A stretch of 7,568 bases of DNA, taken from positions 1 to 7,568 of the forward strand of contig JAJRDJ010000417.1 of NCBI GenBank assembly GCA_028678445.1. The letters are read 5' to 3'. Every line of letters starts with the position of its first letter. Position 1 is the first letter of the stretch. The notes under the pieces are model-generated. The model saw only the letters and a list, made by a program, of their open reading frames with translations. It was not told the origin of the DNA and made no database searches. Source of the DNA: Methylococcaceae bacterium (GTDB lineage: Bacteria; Pseudomonadota; Gammaproteobacteria; Methylococcales; Methylococcaceae). A program made the translations under genes and the position numbers. Shown here piece after piece: positions 1 through 6,404 of this stretch.

Positions 1-138
1 CTGGCACAAGGCTTTCTCATCAACGTCACGGCGGAACGCACGATCCGCCTGTTACCCCCCCTCATTCTCAGCGACGACGAAACGCAATATCTCATCGATG
101 GCGTCGTTCGCCTCGTCAACGATTTTACGGCGCGCTGA
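1..138 (+). CDS. argD: Acetylornithine aminotransferase, C-terminal end (partial)
   Basis: Reading frame 1 is open from the first base to a TGA at 136-138 and gives the last 45 residues of a protein whose start lies outside the window. The segment GFLINVTAERTIRLLPPLIL is the typical C-terminal block of PLP-dependent acetylornithine/succinyldiaminopimelate aminotransferases: a G-L/F-L-I-N-V-T stretch, then I-R-L-L-P-P-L, then an acidic helix with 'SDDE'. The family transfers an amino group from glutamate to N-acetylglutamate semialdehyde in the cytoplasm, in arginine synthesis. The lysine that carries PLP is upstream and not visible. The stop is 15 bp before the argF start, so the two genes are probably co-transcribed, an arrangement seen in many proteobacteria. 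Other class III aminotransferases share the fold, but the end sequence and the argF neighbour favour ArgD. Confidence 0.88.
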   Translation: MAQGFLINVTAERTIRLLPPLILSDDETQYLIDGVVRLVNDFTAR

Positions 139-142
139 GGCC

Positions 143-147
143 AGGAG
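143..147 (+). promoter_or_regulatory. Ribosome binding site of argF
   Basis: AGGAG lies 6 bases before the ATG at 154, in the short gap after the argD stop codon. It is a near-consensus Shine-Dalgarno sequence and fixes the argF start. It also implies that argF is translated with its own ribosome loading rather than only by read-through from argD. Confidence 0.8.
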
Positions 148-153
148 AACCCC

Positions 154-1080
154 ATGACTTTACGGCATCTGGTAAACCTGTCCGACCTCAGCCCCACCGA
201 ATTTCGCGGCATCATTCAGCGGGCCATCGAACTCAAGCAATCACGAACCTCTTATGAGCCCCTGAAAAACAAGGTACTCGGCATGCTCTTCGAGAAGTCG
301 TCCACCCGCACCCGTATTTCCTTCGAGGCCGGGATGATCCAGCTCGGTGGCGCGGCCATCTTCCTGTCACCGCGCGACACGCAGCTCGGGCGCGGCGAGC
401 CCATCGAGGATTCCGCCCGGGTGATTTCGCGCATGGTCGACTGCATTATGCTGCGCACCCACTCGCACCGGACCGTCGAGATCTTTGCCCATCATTCCCG
501 TGTGCCGGTCATCAACGGGCTCACCGACCGTAGCCATCCCTGCCAGTTGCTGGCCGACATGCAGACCTATTTCGAGCATCGCGGCGACATCGCCGGCCGT
601 CGGGTCGCCTGGATCGGCGATGGCAATAACATGTGCCATTCGTATATCGAAACCGCCGGCATGCTGGACTTTCGCCTCGACATCGCCTGCCCGGAAGGCT
701 ACGAGCCGGCGGCCGAGTTTCTCGCCCGGGCCGGCGACCGGGTGCGGGTGCTGCGTGACCCGGCCGAGGCGGCTCGTGGTGCTGACCTGATCGTGACCGA
801 TGTTTGGGCCAGCATGGGCCAGGAGGAGGAGCAGGCCAAGCGCGAACGCGCCTTCCGGGGCTACGAGGTGGATGAGAAACTGATTGCGCTGGCGGCCAGG
901 GATGCCATTTTCATGCACTGCCTCCCTGCCCACCGCGGCGAAGAAGTCAGCGCCGGCGTCCTGGAAGGCCCGCAAAGCGTGGTGTGGGACGAAGCCGAAA
1001 ATCGCCTCCATGCGCAGAAGGCCCTGCTGGAGTTCCTGCTGGTCGAATCCAGCCCGGTGAGACGGCTCGCGGCACACTGA
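154..1080 (+). CDS. argF: Ornithine carbamoyltransferase (anabolic)
   Basis: The 308-residue product carries all landmark motifs of ornithine carbamoyltransferase. These are the carbamoyl-phosphate loop STRTR at residues 50-54 followed by SFE, the HPCQ motif at 128-131, the DVWASMG segment at 216-222, and the ornithine-side HCLPAHRGEE block at 255-264 with the conserved cysteine at 256. The enzyme condenses ornithine with carbamoyl phosphate to citrulline in the cytoplasm, normally as a trimer. Length matches short anabolic ArgF enzymes (about 300-310 residues) rather than the longer catabolic ArcB type. That, and the argD gene immediately upstream, point to biosynthesis. The ATG start has a good AGGAG site and begins with the usual 'RHLVNLSDLS' N-terminus. 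The stop faces the MFS transporter gene with only 18 bp between the convergent ends. No missing catalytic residue or sign of transfer is visible. Confidence 0.97.
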   Translation: MTLRHLVNLSDLSPTEFRGIIQRAIELKQSRTSYEPLKNKVLGMLFEKSSTRTRISFEAGMIQLGGAAIFLSPRDTQLGRGEPIEDSARVISRMVDCIMLRTHSHRTVEIFAHHSRVPVINGLTDRSHPCQLLADMQTYFEHRGDIAGRRVAWIGDGNNMCHSYIETAGMLDFRLDIACPEGYEPAAEFLARAGDRVRVLRDPAEAARGADLIVTDVWASMGQEEEQAKRERAFRGYEVDEKLIALAARDAIFMHCLPAHRGEEVSAGVLEGPQSVVWDEAENRLHAQKALLEFLLVESSPVRRLAAH

Positions 1081-1098
1081 ATCCGCCCTCTGGCTCCT

Positions 1099-2253
1099 TC
1101 ACCGGCCCTTCCGTCCGACTGTTGGCCATGCTATCAGCCACCCAAAGAGGCTGACTCCGGCCACCGCCGTGAAAACCCAGGCGGGGCCCCATACAGTCCA
1201 GAGCTGCCCGCTGTACACGCTACCGATGGCACCGCCCAAGCCGTAACAAATCCCGCTGTAGAGCGCCTGCCCCTTGGCGTGGTGGGGCCCCTGAAAATTT
1301 TTGTGGACTATAAGGATGGCGGCCGCGTGCGCGCAGCCGAAGGTTACGGCATGCAGCAACTGGGCGATGACCAGAAGGCTCAGGCTTTCGATACCCCAGC
1401 CTATCATCAGCCAGCGGACAACGCTCAAGGCGAGGCTCCCTAGAAACAGCGTTCTGAGGCTGAGGTAATGGTAAACCCGGTGCAAAACCAGAAACAGGCC
1501 GATTTCCGCCAGCACCCCCAGGGCCCAGAGCTGGCCAATGGCGCTGTCGGAAAACCCGTGCCCATCGAGATAGACGGAGTAAAACGCGTAATACGGCCCG
1601 TGCGCCACCTGCAGGAGCAACGCGGCCAGGAAAAAGCCAATCACTTCCCCGCGCTTGAGGATGCCTCGCATGGAGAGGTTGGAACCCGCCGGATGCGCTT
1701 CCACGCAAGGCGGCACCAGCAGGCTGACCAGCCATTGCAGCCCCAGCAGTATGGCGATCATCTCGGGCAGCCGCACGAGAGGCAGAAACCCGTCGAGAAT
1801 TTCGCCCATCCCCCAGACGGTCCCGATGAACCCCACCGACCCCCACAGGCGGATGCGGCTGTAGCGAGACATCTGGTGTGCCAGATGGCCGAGGGTGATG
1901 GTTTCGAACAGCGGCAGCGTGGCATTCCAGCAAAAGCTGAAGACGACCATCACCCCCACCAGCGTTGCCAATCCGGTGCGCTCGACGAACAATCCGCAAA
2001 AGCCCGCCAGCGACAGAAAGGCCGCCCAGCGAATCAGCCGCAGTGTTCTGCCGGTACGATCGGCCAGCCAACCCCAACAGGCCGGAGAGATGATTTTGGT
2101 CGCCGGAATGATGGCCATGATCACGCCAATTCGTGCGGGATCATGGCCTGCCTCCTGCAAATACAAAGGCCAGTAGGGGATCAGAACCCCGAGGATGGCA
2201 AAGTAGGCGAGATAGAAGCTGGAGAGCCGGACTTGCGGCACACGCTGCGCCAT
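1099..2253 (-). CDS. MFS transporter, HcaT/nucleoside-symporter-like group
   Basis: A 384-residue hydrophobic protein with about 12 predicted membrane spans. The first span starts near residue 11. The cytoplasmic loop motif GWLADRTGR (61-69), between spans 2 and 3, is the MFS 'motif A'. The segments RLWGSVGFIG (135-144) and QLLHAVTFGCAHAA (298-311) are typical of the MFS_1-like branch that includes the phenylpropionate transporter HcaT and related permeases. It should sit in the inner membrane; the substrate cannot be read from sequence. It follows aroC after 30 bp on the same strand. I recall the same pair in Pseudomonas aeruginosa, where it is annotated only as a probable metabolite transporter, so the aroC link is probably conserved but its meaning is unknown. 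A role in moving an aromatic compound would be speculation. The ATG at 2253 gives the expected short N-terminus, although its Shine-Dalgarno sequence is weak (only GAGAG, inside a small inverted repeat). Confidence 0.88.
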   Translation of the reverse strand: MAQRVPQVRLSSFYLAYFAILGVLIPYWPLYLQEAGHDPARIGVIMAIIPATKIISPACWGWLADRTGRTLRLIRWAAFLSLAGFCGLFVERTGLATLVGVMVVFSFCWNATLPLFETITLGHLAHQMSRYSRIRLWGSVGFIGTVWGMGEILDGFLPLVRLPEMIAILLGLQWLVSLLVPPCVEAHPAGSNLSMRGILKRGEVIGFFLAALLLQVAHGPYYAFYSVYLDGHGFSDSAIGQLWALGVLAEIGLFLVLHRVYHYLSLRTLFLGSLALSVVRWLMIGWGIESLSLLVIAQLLHAVTFGCAHAAAILIVHKNFQGPHHAKGQALYSGICYGLGGAIGSVYSGQLWTVWGPAWVFTAVAGVSLFGWLIAWPTVGRKGR

Positions 2254-2254
2254 G

Positions 2255-2267
2255 CGCGACTCTCGCG
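2255..2267 (-). repeat. Small inverted repeat just upstream of the MFS gene start
   Basis: On the - strand the leader reads CGCGA-GAG-TCGCG, a perfect 5-bp stem with a 3-base loop ending one base before the ATG of the MFS gene. The only purine-rich Shine-Dalgarno candidate (GAGAG) is inside it. Such a hairpin could lower translation initiation, but it is short and may be chance in GC-rich DNA. Confidence 0.35.
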
Positions 2268-2283
2268 GTGATGAAGGAGGGAG

Positions 2284-3381
2284 CTACACGCTGGCCGGCA
2301 CGGGTGTGAGGCCGGGTTGAACATCGGCGTTCTGGCCTCGGTGCCGCAGGCAGTGATCGAGCAGCACGATGGCGGTCATGGCCTCGGCGATGGGCGTGGC
2401 GCGGATGCCGACACAAGGATCATGCCGGCCCGTGGTGATGACTTCGACCGGTTCGCCGCGCACATTCACCGAATGGCCCGGCAGACGCAGGCTGGACGTG
2501 GGCTTCAGGGCTATACTGGCGACGATCTCCTGGCCCGAGGAAATGCCGCCCAGAATGCCGCCGGCGTGGTTGGAGAGGAATCCTTCCGGTGTCATCTCAT
2601 CGCGAAACTCGGAGCCCCGGGCCTCGACACAGGCGAAGCCACCGCCGATTTCCACGCCCTTGACGGCATTGATGCTCATCAGCGCATGCGCCAGATCAGC
2701 ATCCAGCCGATCGAAAATGGGCTCGCCCCAGCCAGGCGGCACGCCACTCGCCACGATGTTGATGCGTGCGCCAATCGAATCGCCCTCCTTGCGCAGGGCA
2801 TCCATGTAGGCTTCCAGTGCGGTGATCTTATCGGGATCCGGGCAGAAGAACGGGTTATTTCTGACCTCGTCCCAGACCACCCGGTCCACCTTGATGGGAC
2901 CTATTTGGGCCAGGTAACCGCGCACTTCAATCCCGTAACGCACGCGCAGATATTTTTTTGCGATAGCGCCTGCCGCGACACGGATGGCGGTTTCGCGCGC
3001 CGAGGAACGGCCGCCGCCCCGGTAATCGCGGATGCCGTACTTCATGTGATAGGTGTAGTCGGCATGCGCCGGACGGAATTGTTCGGCAATTTTGCCGTAG
3101 TCCTTCGAGCGCTGATCGACATTCTCGATCAGGAGCCCGATCGAAGTGCCCGTAGTCCTGCCCTCGAACACGCCGGACAGGATTTTTATCGCATCGGGTT
3201 CGCGGCGTTGGGTCGTGTGGCGCGACGTGCCCGGCCGGCGGCGATCGAGGTCAACTTGTAAATCCGCCTCGGACAGCTCAAGGCCTGGGGGACAGCCGTC
3301 GACGATGCCGCCGATGGCCGGGCCGTGACTTTCGCCGAACGAGGTGACTGTGAAGAGTTTGCCGTAGGTGTTTCCGGACAT
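2284..3381 (-). CDS. aroC: Chorismate synthase
   Basis: The 365-residue product is a full-length chorismate synthase, which converts 5-enolpyruvylshikimate-3-phosphate to chorismate using reduced FMN, the last common step of aromatic amino acid, folate and quinone synthesis. Signatures in order are SFGESHG (14-20), RRRPGTSR (47-54), RPAHADYTY (103-111), the glycine/serine-rich RDYRGGGRSSARETA (118-132), NHAGGILGGISSGQ (271-284) and GRHDPCVGIRA (318-328). Conserved histidines 19 and 106 and Asp321 of the R-H-D triplet are present. Length agrees with bacterial monofunctional enzymes; there is no fused flavin reductase. The ATG start gives the standard 'SGNTYGKLFTVTSFGESHG' N-terminus. The ribosome site is weak (AGG about 9 bases upstream). 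It lies between the SGNH hydrolase gene (81-bp gap) and the MFS gene (30-bp gap). The prmB-aroC neighbourhood is also known in E. coli. Residues 141-143 are encoded by GCA AAA AAA, giving a run of seven A. Confidence 0.98.
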   Translation of the reverse strand: MSGNTYGKLFTVTSFGESHGPAIGGIVDGCPPGLELSEADLQVDLDRRRPGTSRHTTQRREPDAIKILSGVFEGRTTGTSIGLLIENVDQRSKDYGKIAEQFRPAHADYTYHMKYGIRDYRGGGRSSARETAIRVAAGAIAKKYLRVRYGIEVRGYLAQIGPIKVDRVVWDEVRNNPFFCPDPDKITALEAYMDALRKEGDSIGARINIVASGVPPGWGEPIFDRLDADLAHALMSINAVKGVEIGGGFACVEARGSEFRDEMTPEGFLSNHAGGILGGISSGQEIVASIALKPTSSLRLPGHSVNVRGEPVEVITTGRHDPCVGIRATPIAEAMTAIVLLDHCLRHRGQNADVQPGLTPVPASV

Positions 3382-3462
3382 CAGGAGTGCCTGTGGGTGT
3401 GGGTGGCTTACGCTGGAGCGGCTAACCCTTGAGGCGCAAAGCGGTGCCTGCTTAGAGACGGT
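3382..3462 (-). other. Intergenic spacer upstream of aroC
   Basis: This 81-bp gap between the SGNH hydrolase gene and aroC is the longest non-coding stretch in the window. I see no T-tract terminator and no convincing -35/-10 pair. TTGCGC (- strand) could serve as a poor -35 element, but no good -10 element follows at the right spacing. It is the only place in the unit with room for a separate aroC promoter. Confidence 0.4.
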
Positions 3463-4119
3463 TTAGAGAGCGCCGGATTTTTGCAAGCGCTTGGCCACGG
3501 CCTGCGCTAGCAGCCGGTAGCCTTCCGCATTGGGATGGACCGTGTCCGACCGGAGGGTACGTTTGCGGACTATGTCATCCAGGGTGTTCTTTTCAATGGG
3601 TATATCGAATTCAGTGGCGATATCCTCGTAAAACGTCGGCGGCGAGCGCATTGCGCCGAATTTCGGCACGGCAATCAATAGCACATCAATACCCCGATCT
3701 CGGGCCATCCTGACCATGGCCCGGAGGTTGTCCGCCGCTTTTTCCTCGCTCAGCGAGCGCAGCAGATCGTTGGCACCATGGCAGAGCACCAGCAGCTTGG
3801 GCTCGTATTCATTCAACCAGATGGGCAGGCGCTTGAGTCCCTCGGTGGTGGTTTCGCCAGGCACCCCCGCGTTGATCACTTCCCGGTTGATGAGCGACTG
3901 CAGCACGGCGGGATATCCCTCCTCCGGCAGCACTCCGGTCCCAAACGTCAGGCTGTCGCCAAAGGCCAGCACCTTGGCATCGGGTGGCAGGGGTGACTGT
4001 CTGGCGACTGATTTACAGCCCGACAGCGCCACGCAAACCATCAGTACCGCAAGAAGCCGCGCCAGCGCAGCCCGCGAAACCGGAGAGCGGGTGAATTCAT
4101 TTTTCGCTGAAAACATCAT
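3463..4119 (-). CDS. TesA-like SGNH/GDSL hydrolase, predicted lipoprotein
   Basis: The 218-residue product is an SGNH-family esterase/lysophospholipase-like enzyme resembling E. coli TesA. Block I is GDSLT (54-58) with nucleophile Ser56. Block II has Gly88 in GVPGETT. Block III is GAND with Asn117, where TesA has GGND. Block V is DTVHPN with Asp192 and His195, so the full catalytic set is present. The N-terminus has basic residues, a hydrophobic stretch (about 18-33) and the lipobox ALSGC with Cys35. This predicts signal peptidase II cleavage and a lipid anchor, with Lys at +2 favouring the outer membrane. The open frame extends 77 codons upstream into prmB, but that part has no protein-like signal. 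I chose the first of two adjacent ATGs (4119 and 4116) because AGGAG lies just before them and the signal peptide begins there. Substrate is unknown; thioesterase, arylesterase or lysophospholipase activity are all possible. It sits 29 bp after prmB. Confidence 0.9.
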   Translation of the reverse strand: MMFSAKNEFTRSPVSRAALARLLAVLMVCVALSGCKSVARQSPLPPDAKVLAFGDSLTFGTGVLPEEGYPAVLQSLINREVINAGVPGETTTEGLKRLPIWLNEYEPKLLVLCHGANDLLRSLSEEKAADNLRAMVRMARDRGIDVLLIAVPKFGAMRSPPTFYEDIATEFDIPIEKNTLDDIVRKRTLRSDTVHPNAEGYRLLAQAVAKRLQKSGAL

Positions 4120-4124
4120 GCTGT

Positions 4125-4129
4125 CTCCT
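4125..4129 (-). promoter_or_regulatory. Ribosome binding site of the SGNH hydrolase gene
   Basis: AGGAG on the - strand lies 5 bases before the ATG ending at 4119 and 8 bases before the next ATG ending at 4116. It rules out the much longer open-frame start at 4350. Spacing alone slightly prefers the second ATG, which would shorten the protein by one residue. Confidence 0.75.
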
Positions 4130-4148
4130 GCGCCCGTCTGGGCGGAGC

Positions 4149-5060
4149 TTAGCCTCGGGAAAAAAACTGCCGCACCTGTTCCGCCGTCAGCAGAAAAACA
4201 CCATCCCCGCCGTGCTCGAAATTCAGCCAGCAGAACGGCACCTCCGGGAAGGTTTCTTCCAGGGCTTCCGCCGCGCTGCCGACCTCGACGACCAGAGTGC
4301 CGTTCGGCTTGAGGTGACGGGCGGCATCCGTGAGGATTACCCGCACACAATCCAGCCCATCTTCCCCGGACTCAAGCCCGAGGCGCGGCTCGGCGTGAAA
4401 CTCGGCGGGCAAATCGCTCCACTCGGCGGCATTCACGTAGGGCGGATTACTGACGATCAGATCATACTGTTGCTCGTCTAGCGCCGCGTATACATCGGAC
4501 TCGATAGCGCGAACGCGATCGCCGACGGCATGCCGTGCGATGTTGATACGGGTTACCTCCAGGGCGTCGGGCGAGATATCGACCGCATCGACGTGGGCAT
4601 CCGGAAAGGCCAAAGCCGCCGCAATGGCGATGCAGCCACTGCCGGTGCAGAGATCGAGAATGTCCGTGACGGCATCGGCGTCCAGCCAGGGCGAGAAACG
4701 GCTTTCGATCAGTTCGGCGATCGGCGAGCGCGGCACCAGTACCCGCTCGTCCACGTAAAACGACAGTCCGGCAAAGGGCGCTTCATGGGTCAGATAGGCC
4801 AGTGGCCGGCGTTCCTCAATACGCCGTTCGAGCAGGTCCAGCACCTGCTCGCGCTCCTGCGGTAACAGCCGGGCTTCAAAATAAGCGCCGGGCAATTCAT
4901 AGGGCAGGTGTAGGACATGCAGCACGAGGGCGGCGGCTTCATCCAGCGCGCTGGCGGTGCCATGTCCGAAGAACAGGCCGGAGTCCGTGAACCGGCTGGT
5001 GGCGTACCGCACGTAATCGCGCAGGGTAACCAATTGATCGAGGATGGCTTGCCGGTCCAT
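4149..5060 (-). CDS. prmB: Ribosomal protein L3 N5-glutamine methyltransferase
   Basis: A 303-residue SAM-dependent methyltransferase of the HemK/PrmB group. The SAM-binding motif I is DLCTGSGCIAI (136-146), and the NPPY motif at 205-208 recognises the glutamine amide. It is assigned to PrmB rather than PrmC because of the N-terminal LRDYVRYATSRF...LFFGHGT region (13-35) and the VLVPRSPIAELI segment (107-118), where PrmC has R-P-E-T-E. The EFHAEPRLGLESGEDGLD stretch also fits PrmB. The family methylates a glutamine of ribosomal protein uL3, aiding large-subunit assembly. Length matches the family (about 300). The ATG is 4 bp after the argC stop and lacks a clear Shine-Dalgarno sequence, so translation is probably coupled to argC. 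It ends in SRG-TAA, preceded by a run of seven T on the coding strand. Confidence 0.94.
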   Translation of the reverse strand: MDRQAILDQLVTLRDYVRYATSRFTDSGLFFGHGTASALDEAAALVLHVLHLPYELPGAYFEARLLPQEREQVLDLLERRIEERRPLAYLTHEAPFAGLSFYVDERVLVPRSPIAELIESRFSPWLDADAVTDILDLCTGSGCIAIAAALAFPDAHVDAVDISPDALEVTRINIARHAVGDRVRAIESDVYAALDEQQYDLIVSNPPYVNAAEWSDLPAEFHAEPRLGLESGEDGLDCVRVILTDAARHLKPNGTLVVEVGSAAEALEETFPEVPFCWLNFEHGGDGVFLLTAEQVRQFFSRG

Positions 5061-5064
5061 GGGA

Positions 5065-6096
5065 TCAGGGATAAAGGCCTATGGCGGAGAGGCCTGCCCT
5101 CTCGTCCAGCCCGAACATCAGGTTCATGTTCTGCACGGCTTGGCCAGCCGCGCCCTTGACCAGGTTATCGATGACCGACAGAACCACCACGGTATCGCCT
5201 TCCTGTGGCCGATGCACGGCAATCTGGCAGCCGTTCATACCCCGCACATTGCGGGTGTCGGGGTGAGAGCCCGCCGGTAGGACATCGACAAAGGGCTCGT
5301 CGCGATAGCGCTGCTCATAAACCGCCTGCAGGTCGGGCGCTTCGCCCTTCAGCACCGCGTAGAGCGTGGCATGAATGCCGCGTATCATCGGGATCAGATG
5401 CGGTACGAAGGTCAGCCCGACCGCGCCACCCGCCAGTCGCTCCAGACCTTGGCAAATTTCCGGCCAGTGCCGATGGCCCTTGACCCCATACGCCTTTAGA
5501 CTCTCGCCGGTTTCGCTCATCAGGATGGGAATCTCAGCCTTGCGTCCGGCGCCGCTGACGCCCGATTTCACGTCGGCAATAAGGCGCTCATGGCGGATGA
5601 CGCCGGCCTCCAGCAAGGGCAGCAAACCCAGTTGCACCGAGGTGGGATAGCAGCCGGGACAGGCGATGAGGCGGGCGGTGCGGATCGCTTCGCGATTGAC
5701 TTCGGGCAAGCCATACACCGCCTCGGCAAGAAGCTCCGGGCAAGCATGGGGTTCGCCATACCAGTGCGCCCAGACCTTGGGGTCCTTCAGGCGGAAATCG
5801 GCAGCGAGGTCGATGATTCTGACGCCACGCTCCAGCAGGGCCGGCGCCATGCGCATGGCCGTGCCATTGGGGGTCGCAAAAAATACGACGCTGCAGTCAG
5901 AGAGGGTTTCAAGGGTCGGTTCGACAAAGACGGCATCGACAAAGCCCCGCAGGTTGGGATAGGCCTCCGCGACGCGTTTGCCGGCATCCCCACGCGACGT
6001 CACCCGGGCTATCTCAACACCGGGGTGCAGGGCCAGGATGCGCAGGAGCTCAACGCCCGTGTACCCGGTCCCGCCAACGATGCCGGCGCGGATCAT
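5065..6096 (-). CDS. argC: N-acetyl-gamma-glutamyl-phosphate reductase
   Basis: The 343-residue product is a type 1 ArgC. It has the NADPH-binding glycine loop VGGTGYTGVELLR (7-19), the active-site block CPGCYPT (146-152) with catalytic Cys149, the GHRHWPEI segment (207-214) with the conserved histidines, the FVPHLIPMIRG segment (230-240), and the C-terminal DNLVKGAAGQAVQNMN (310-325). It reduces N-acetylglutamyl phosphate to the semialdehyde in the cytoplasm, the step just before ArgD. Length is normal for the family (about 340-345). The start codon overlaps the ihfA stop as ATGA (6093-6096), with only a weak purine stretch upstream, so translation is probably coupled to ihfA. prmB begins 4 bp after its stop. 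Being downstream of pheT-ihfA is unusual for an arginine gene. No ARG box is visible immediately upstream because that region is ihfA coding sequence. Confidence 0.96.
   Translation of the reverse strand: MIRAGIVGGTGYTGVELLRILALHPGVEIARVTSRGDAGKRVAEAYPNLRGFVDAVFVEPTLETLSDCSVVFFATPNGTAMRMAPALLERGVRIIDLAADFRLKDPKVWAHWYGEPHACPELLAEAVYGLPEVNREAIRTARLIACPGCYPTSVQLGLLPLLEAGVIRHERLIADVKSGVSGAGRKAEIPILMSETGESLKAYGVKGHRHWPEICQGLERLAGGAVGLTFVPHLIPMIRGIHATLYAVLKGEAPDLQAVYEQRYRDEPFVDVLPAGSHPDTRNVRGMNGCQIAVHRPQEGDTVVVLSVIDNLVKGAAGQAVQNMNLMFGLDERAGLSAIGLYP
6093..6096 (-). other. ATGA stop/start overlap of ihfA and argC
   Basis: The - strand reads ATGA, in which ATG starts argC and TGA ends ihfA. This overlap normally indicates termination-reinitiation coupling. 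It predicts that argC output follows ihfA translation, since argC has no strong Shine-Dalgarno sequence of its own. Confidence 0.85.
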
Positions 6097-6401
6097 GGGT
6101 CTTCGCTGATCTGTCCGTCGAACGCCTCGACCATGGCCCTGAGCTTCTGTCCGGACTTGAACGTCACCACCCGGCGGGCCGTGATCGGTATTTCCTCCCC
6201 CGTCTTGGGATTCCGGCCGGGCCGCTCGCTCTTGTCACGTAATTCAAAGTTGCCAAACCCGGAAAGTTTGACCGACTCCCCCTGGATCAGGGTCGCCTTG
6301 ATTTCCTCAAAAAACTGCTCAACCAGATCCTTGGCATCCCTACGGTTGATATCGAGAGTTTCGAGCAGCCGCTCGGTCATGTCTTTCTTGGTCAGCGTCA
6401 T
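6093..6401 (-). CDS. ihfA: Integration host factor subunit alpha
   Basis: A 102-residue DNA-bending protein of the HU/IHF family, close in pattern to E. coli IhfA. It has the N-terminal LTKKDMTERL, the RDAKDLVEQFFEEI helix (21-34), VKLSGFGNF (44-52), and the arm RPGRNPKTGEEIPITARRVVTF (60-81) with the intercalating Pro65 at the same position as in E. coli. The 'NPKTGE-IPI-ARRVV' arm and the position after pheT identify the alpha subunit rather than HU or IhfB. It pairs with IhfB to bend DNA at specific sites in recombination, replication and transcription. The ATG lies 3 bp after the pheT stop, with GAGG (6411-6414) 9 bases upstream inside the end of pheT. In many gammaproteobacteria a MerR-type gene follows ihfA; here argC follows instead, overlapping by 4 bp. 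The C-terminal tail is about 3 residues longer than in E. coli. Confidence 0.96.
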   Translation of the reverse strand: MTLTKKDMTERLLETLDINRRDAKDLVEQFFEEIKATLIQGESVKLSGFGNFELRDKSERPGRNPKTGEEIPITARRVVTFKSGQKLRAMVEAFDGQISEDP

Positions 6402-6404
6402 TCG

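Noticed and set aside
367..1077. - strand open frame (236 codons) opposite argF
   Set aside because: argF is unambiguous on the + strand with all motifs; the opposing frame has no recognisable features.
1468..2271. + strand open frame (267 codons) opposite the MFS gene
   Set aside because: It is rich in Gln, His, Arg and Pro, as expected from the reverse complement of codons for hydrophobic residues, so it is a shadow of the membrane protein.
2317..3261. Long + strand open frame (314 codons) opposite aroC
   Set aside because: It mirrors the codon pattern of a certain chorismate synthase gene in GC-rich DNA, resembles no family I recognise, and lacks a ribosome site.
3452..3470. Near-direct repeat of TTAGAGA at the end of the SGNH gene
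   Set aside because: Only 7 bases, two copies, partly inside the stop region; too short to separate from chance.
4160..4166. Run of seven T on the coding strand near the prmB stop, considered as a terminator
   Set aside because: No stable GC-rich stem precedes it; the run encodes Phe-Phe in the PrmB C-terminus, and the next gene starts about 30 bp after the stop.
4120..4350. 77-codon N-terminal extension of the SGNH hydrolase reading frame
   Set aside because: It overlaps the end of prmB, has no protein-like composition, and a strong AGGAG site plus a lipoprotein signal peptide mark the start at 4119 or 4116.
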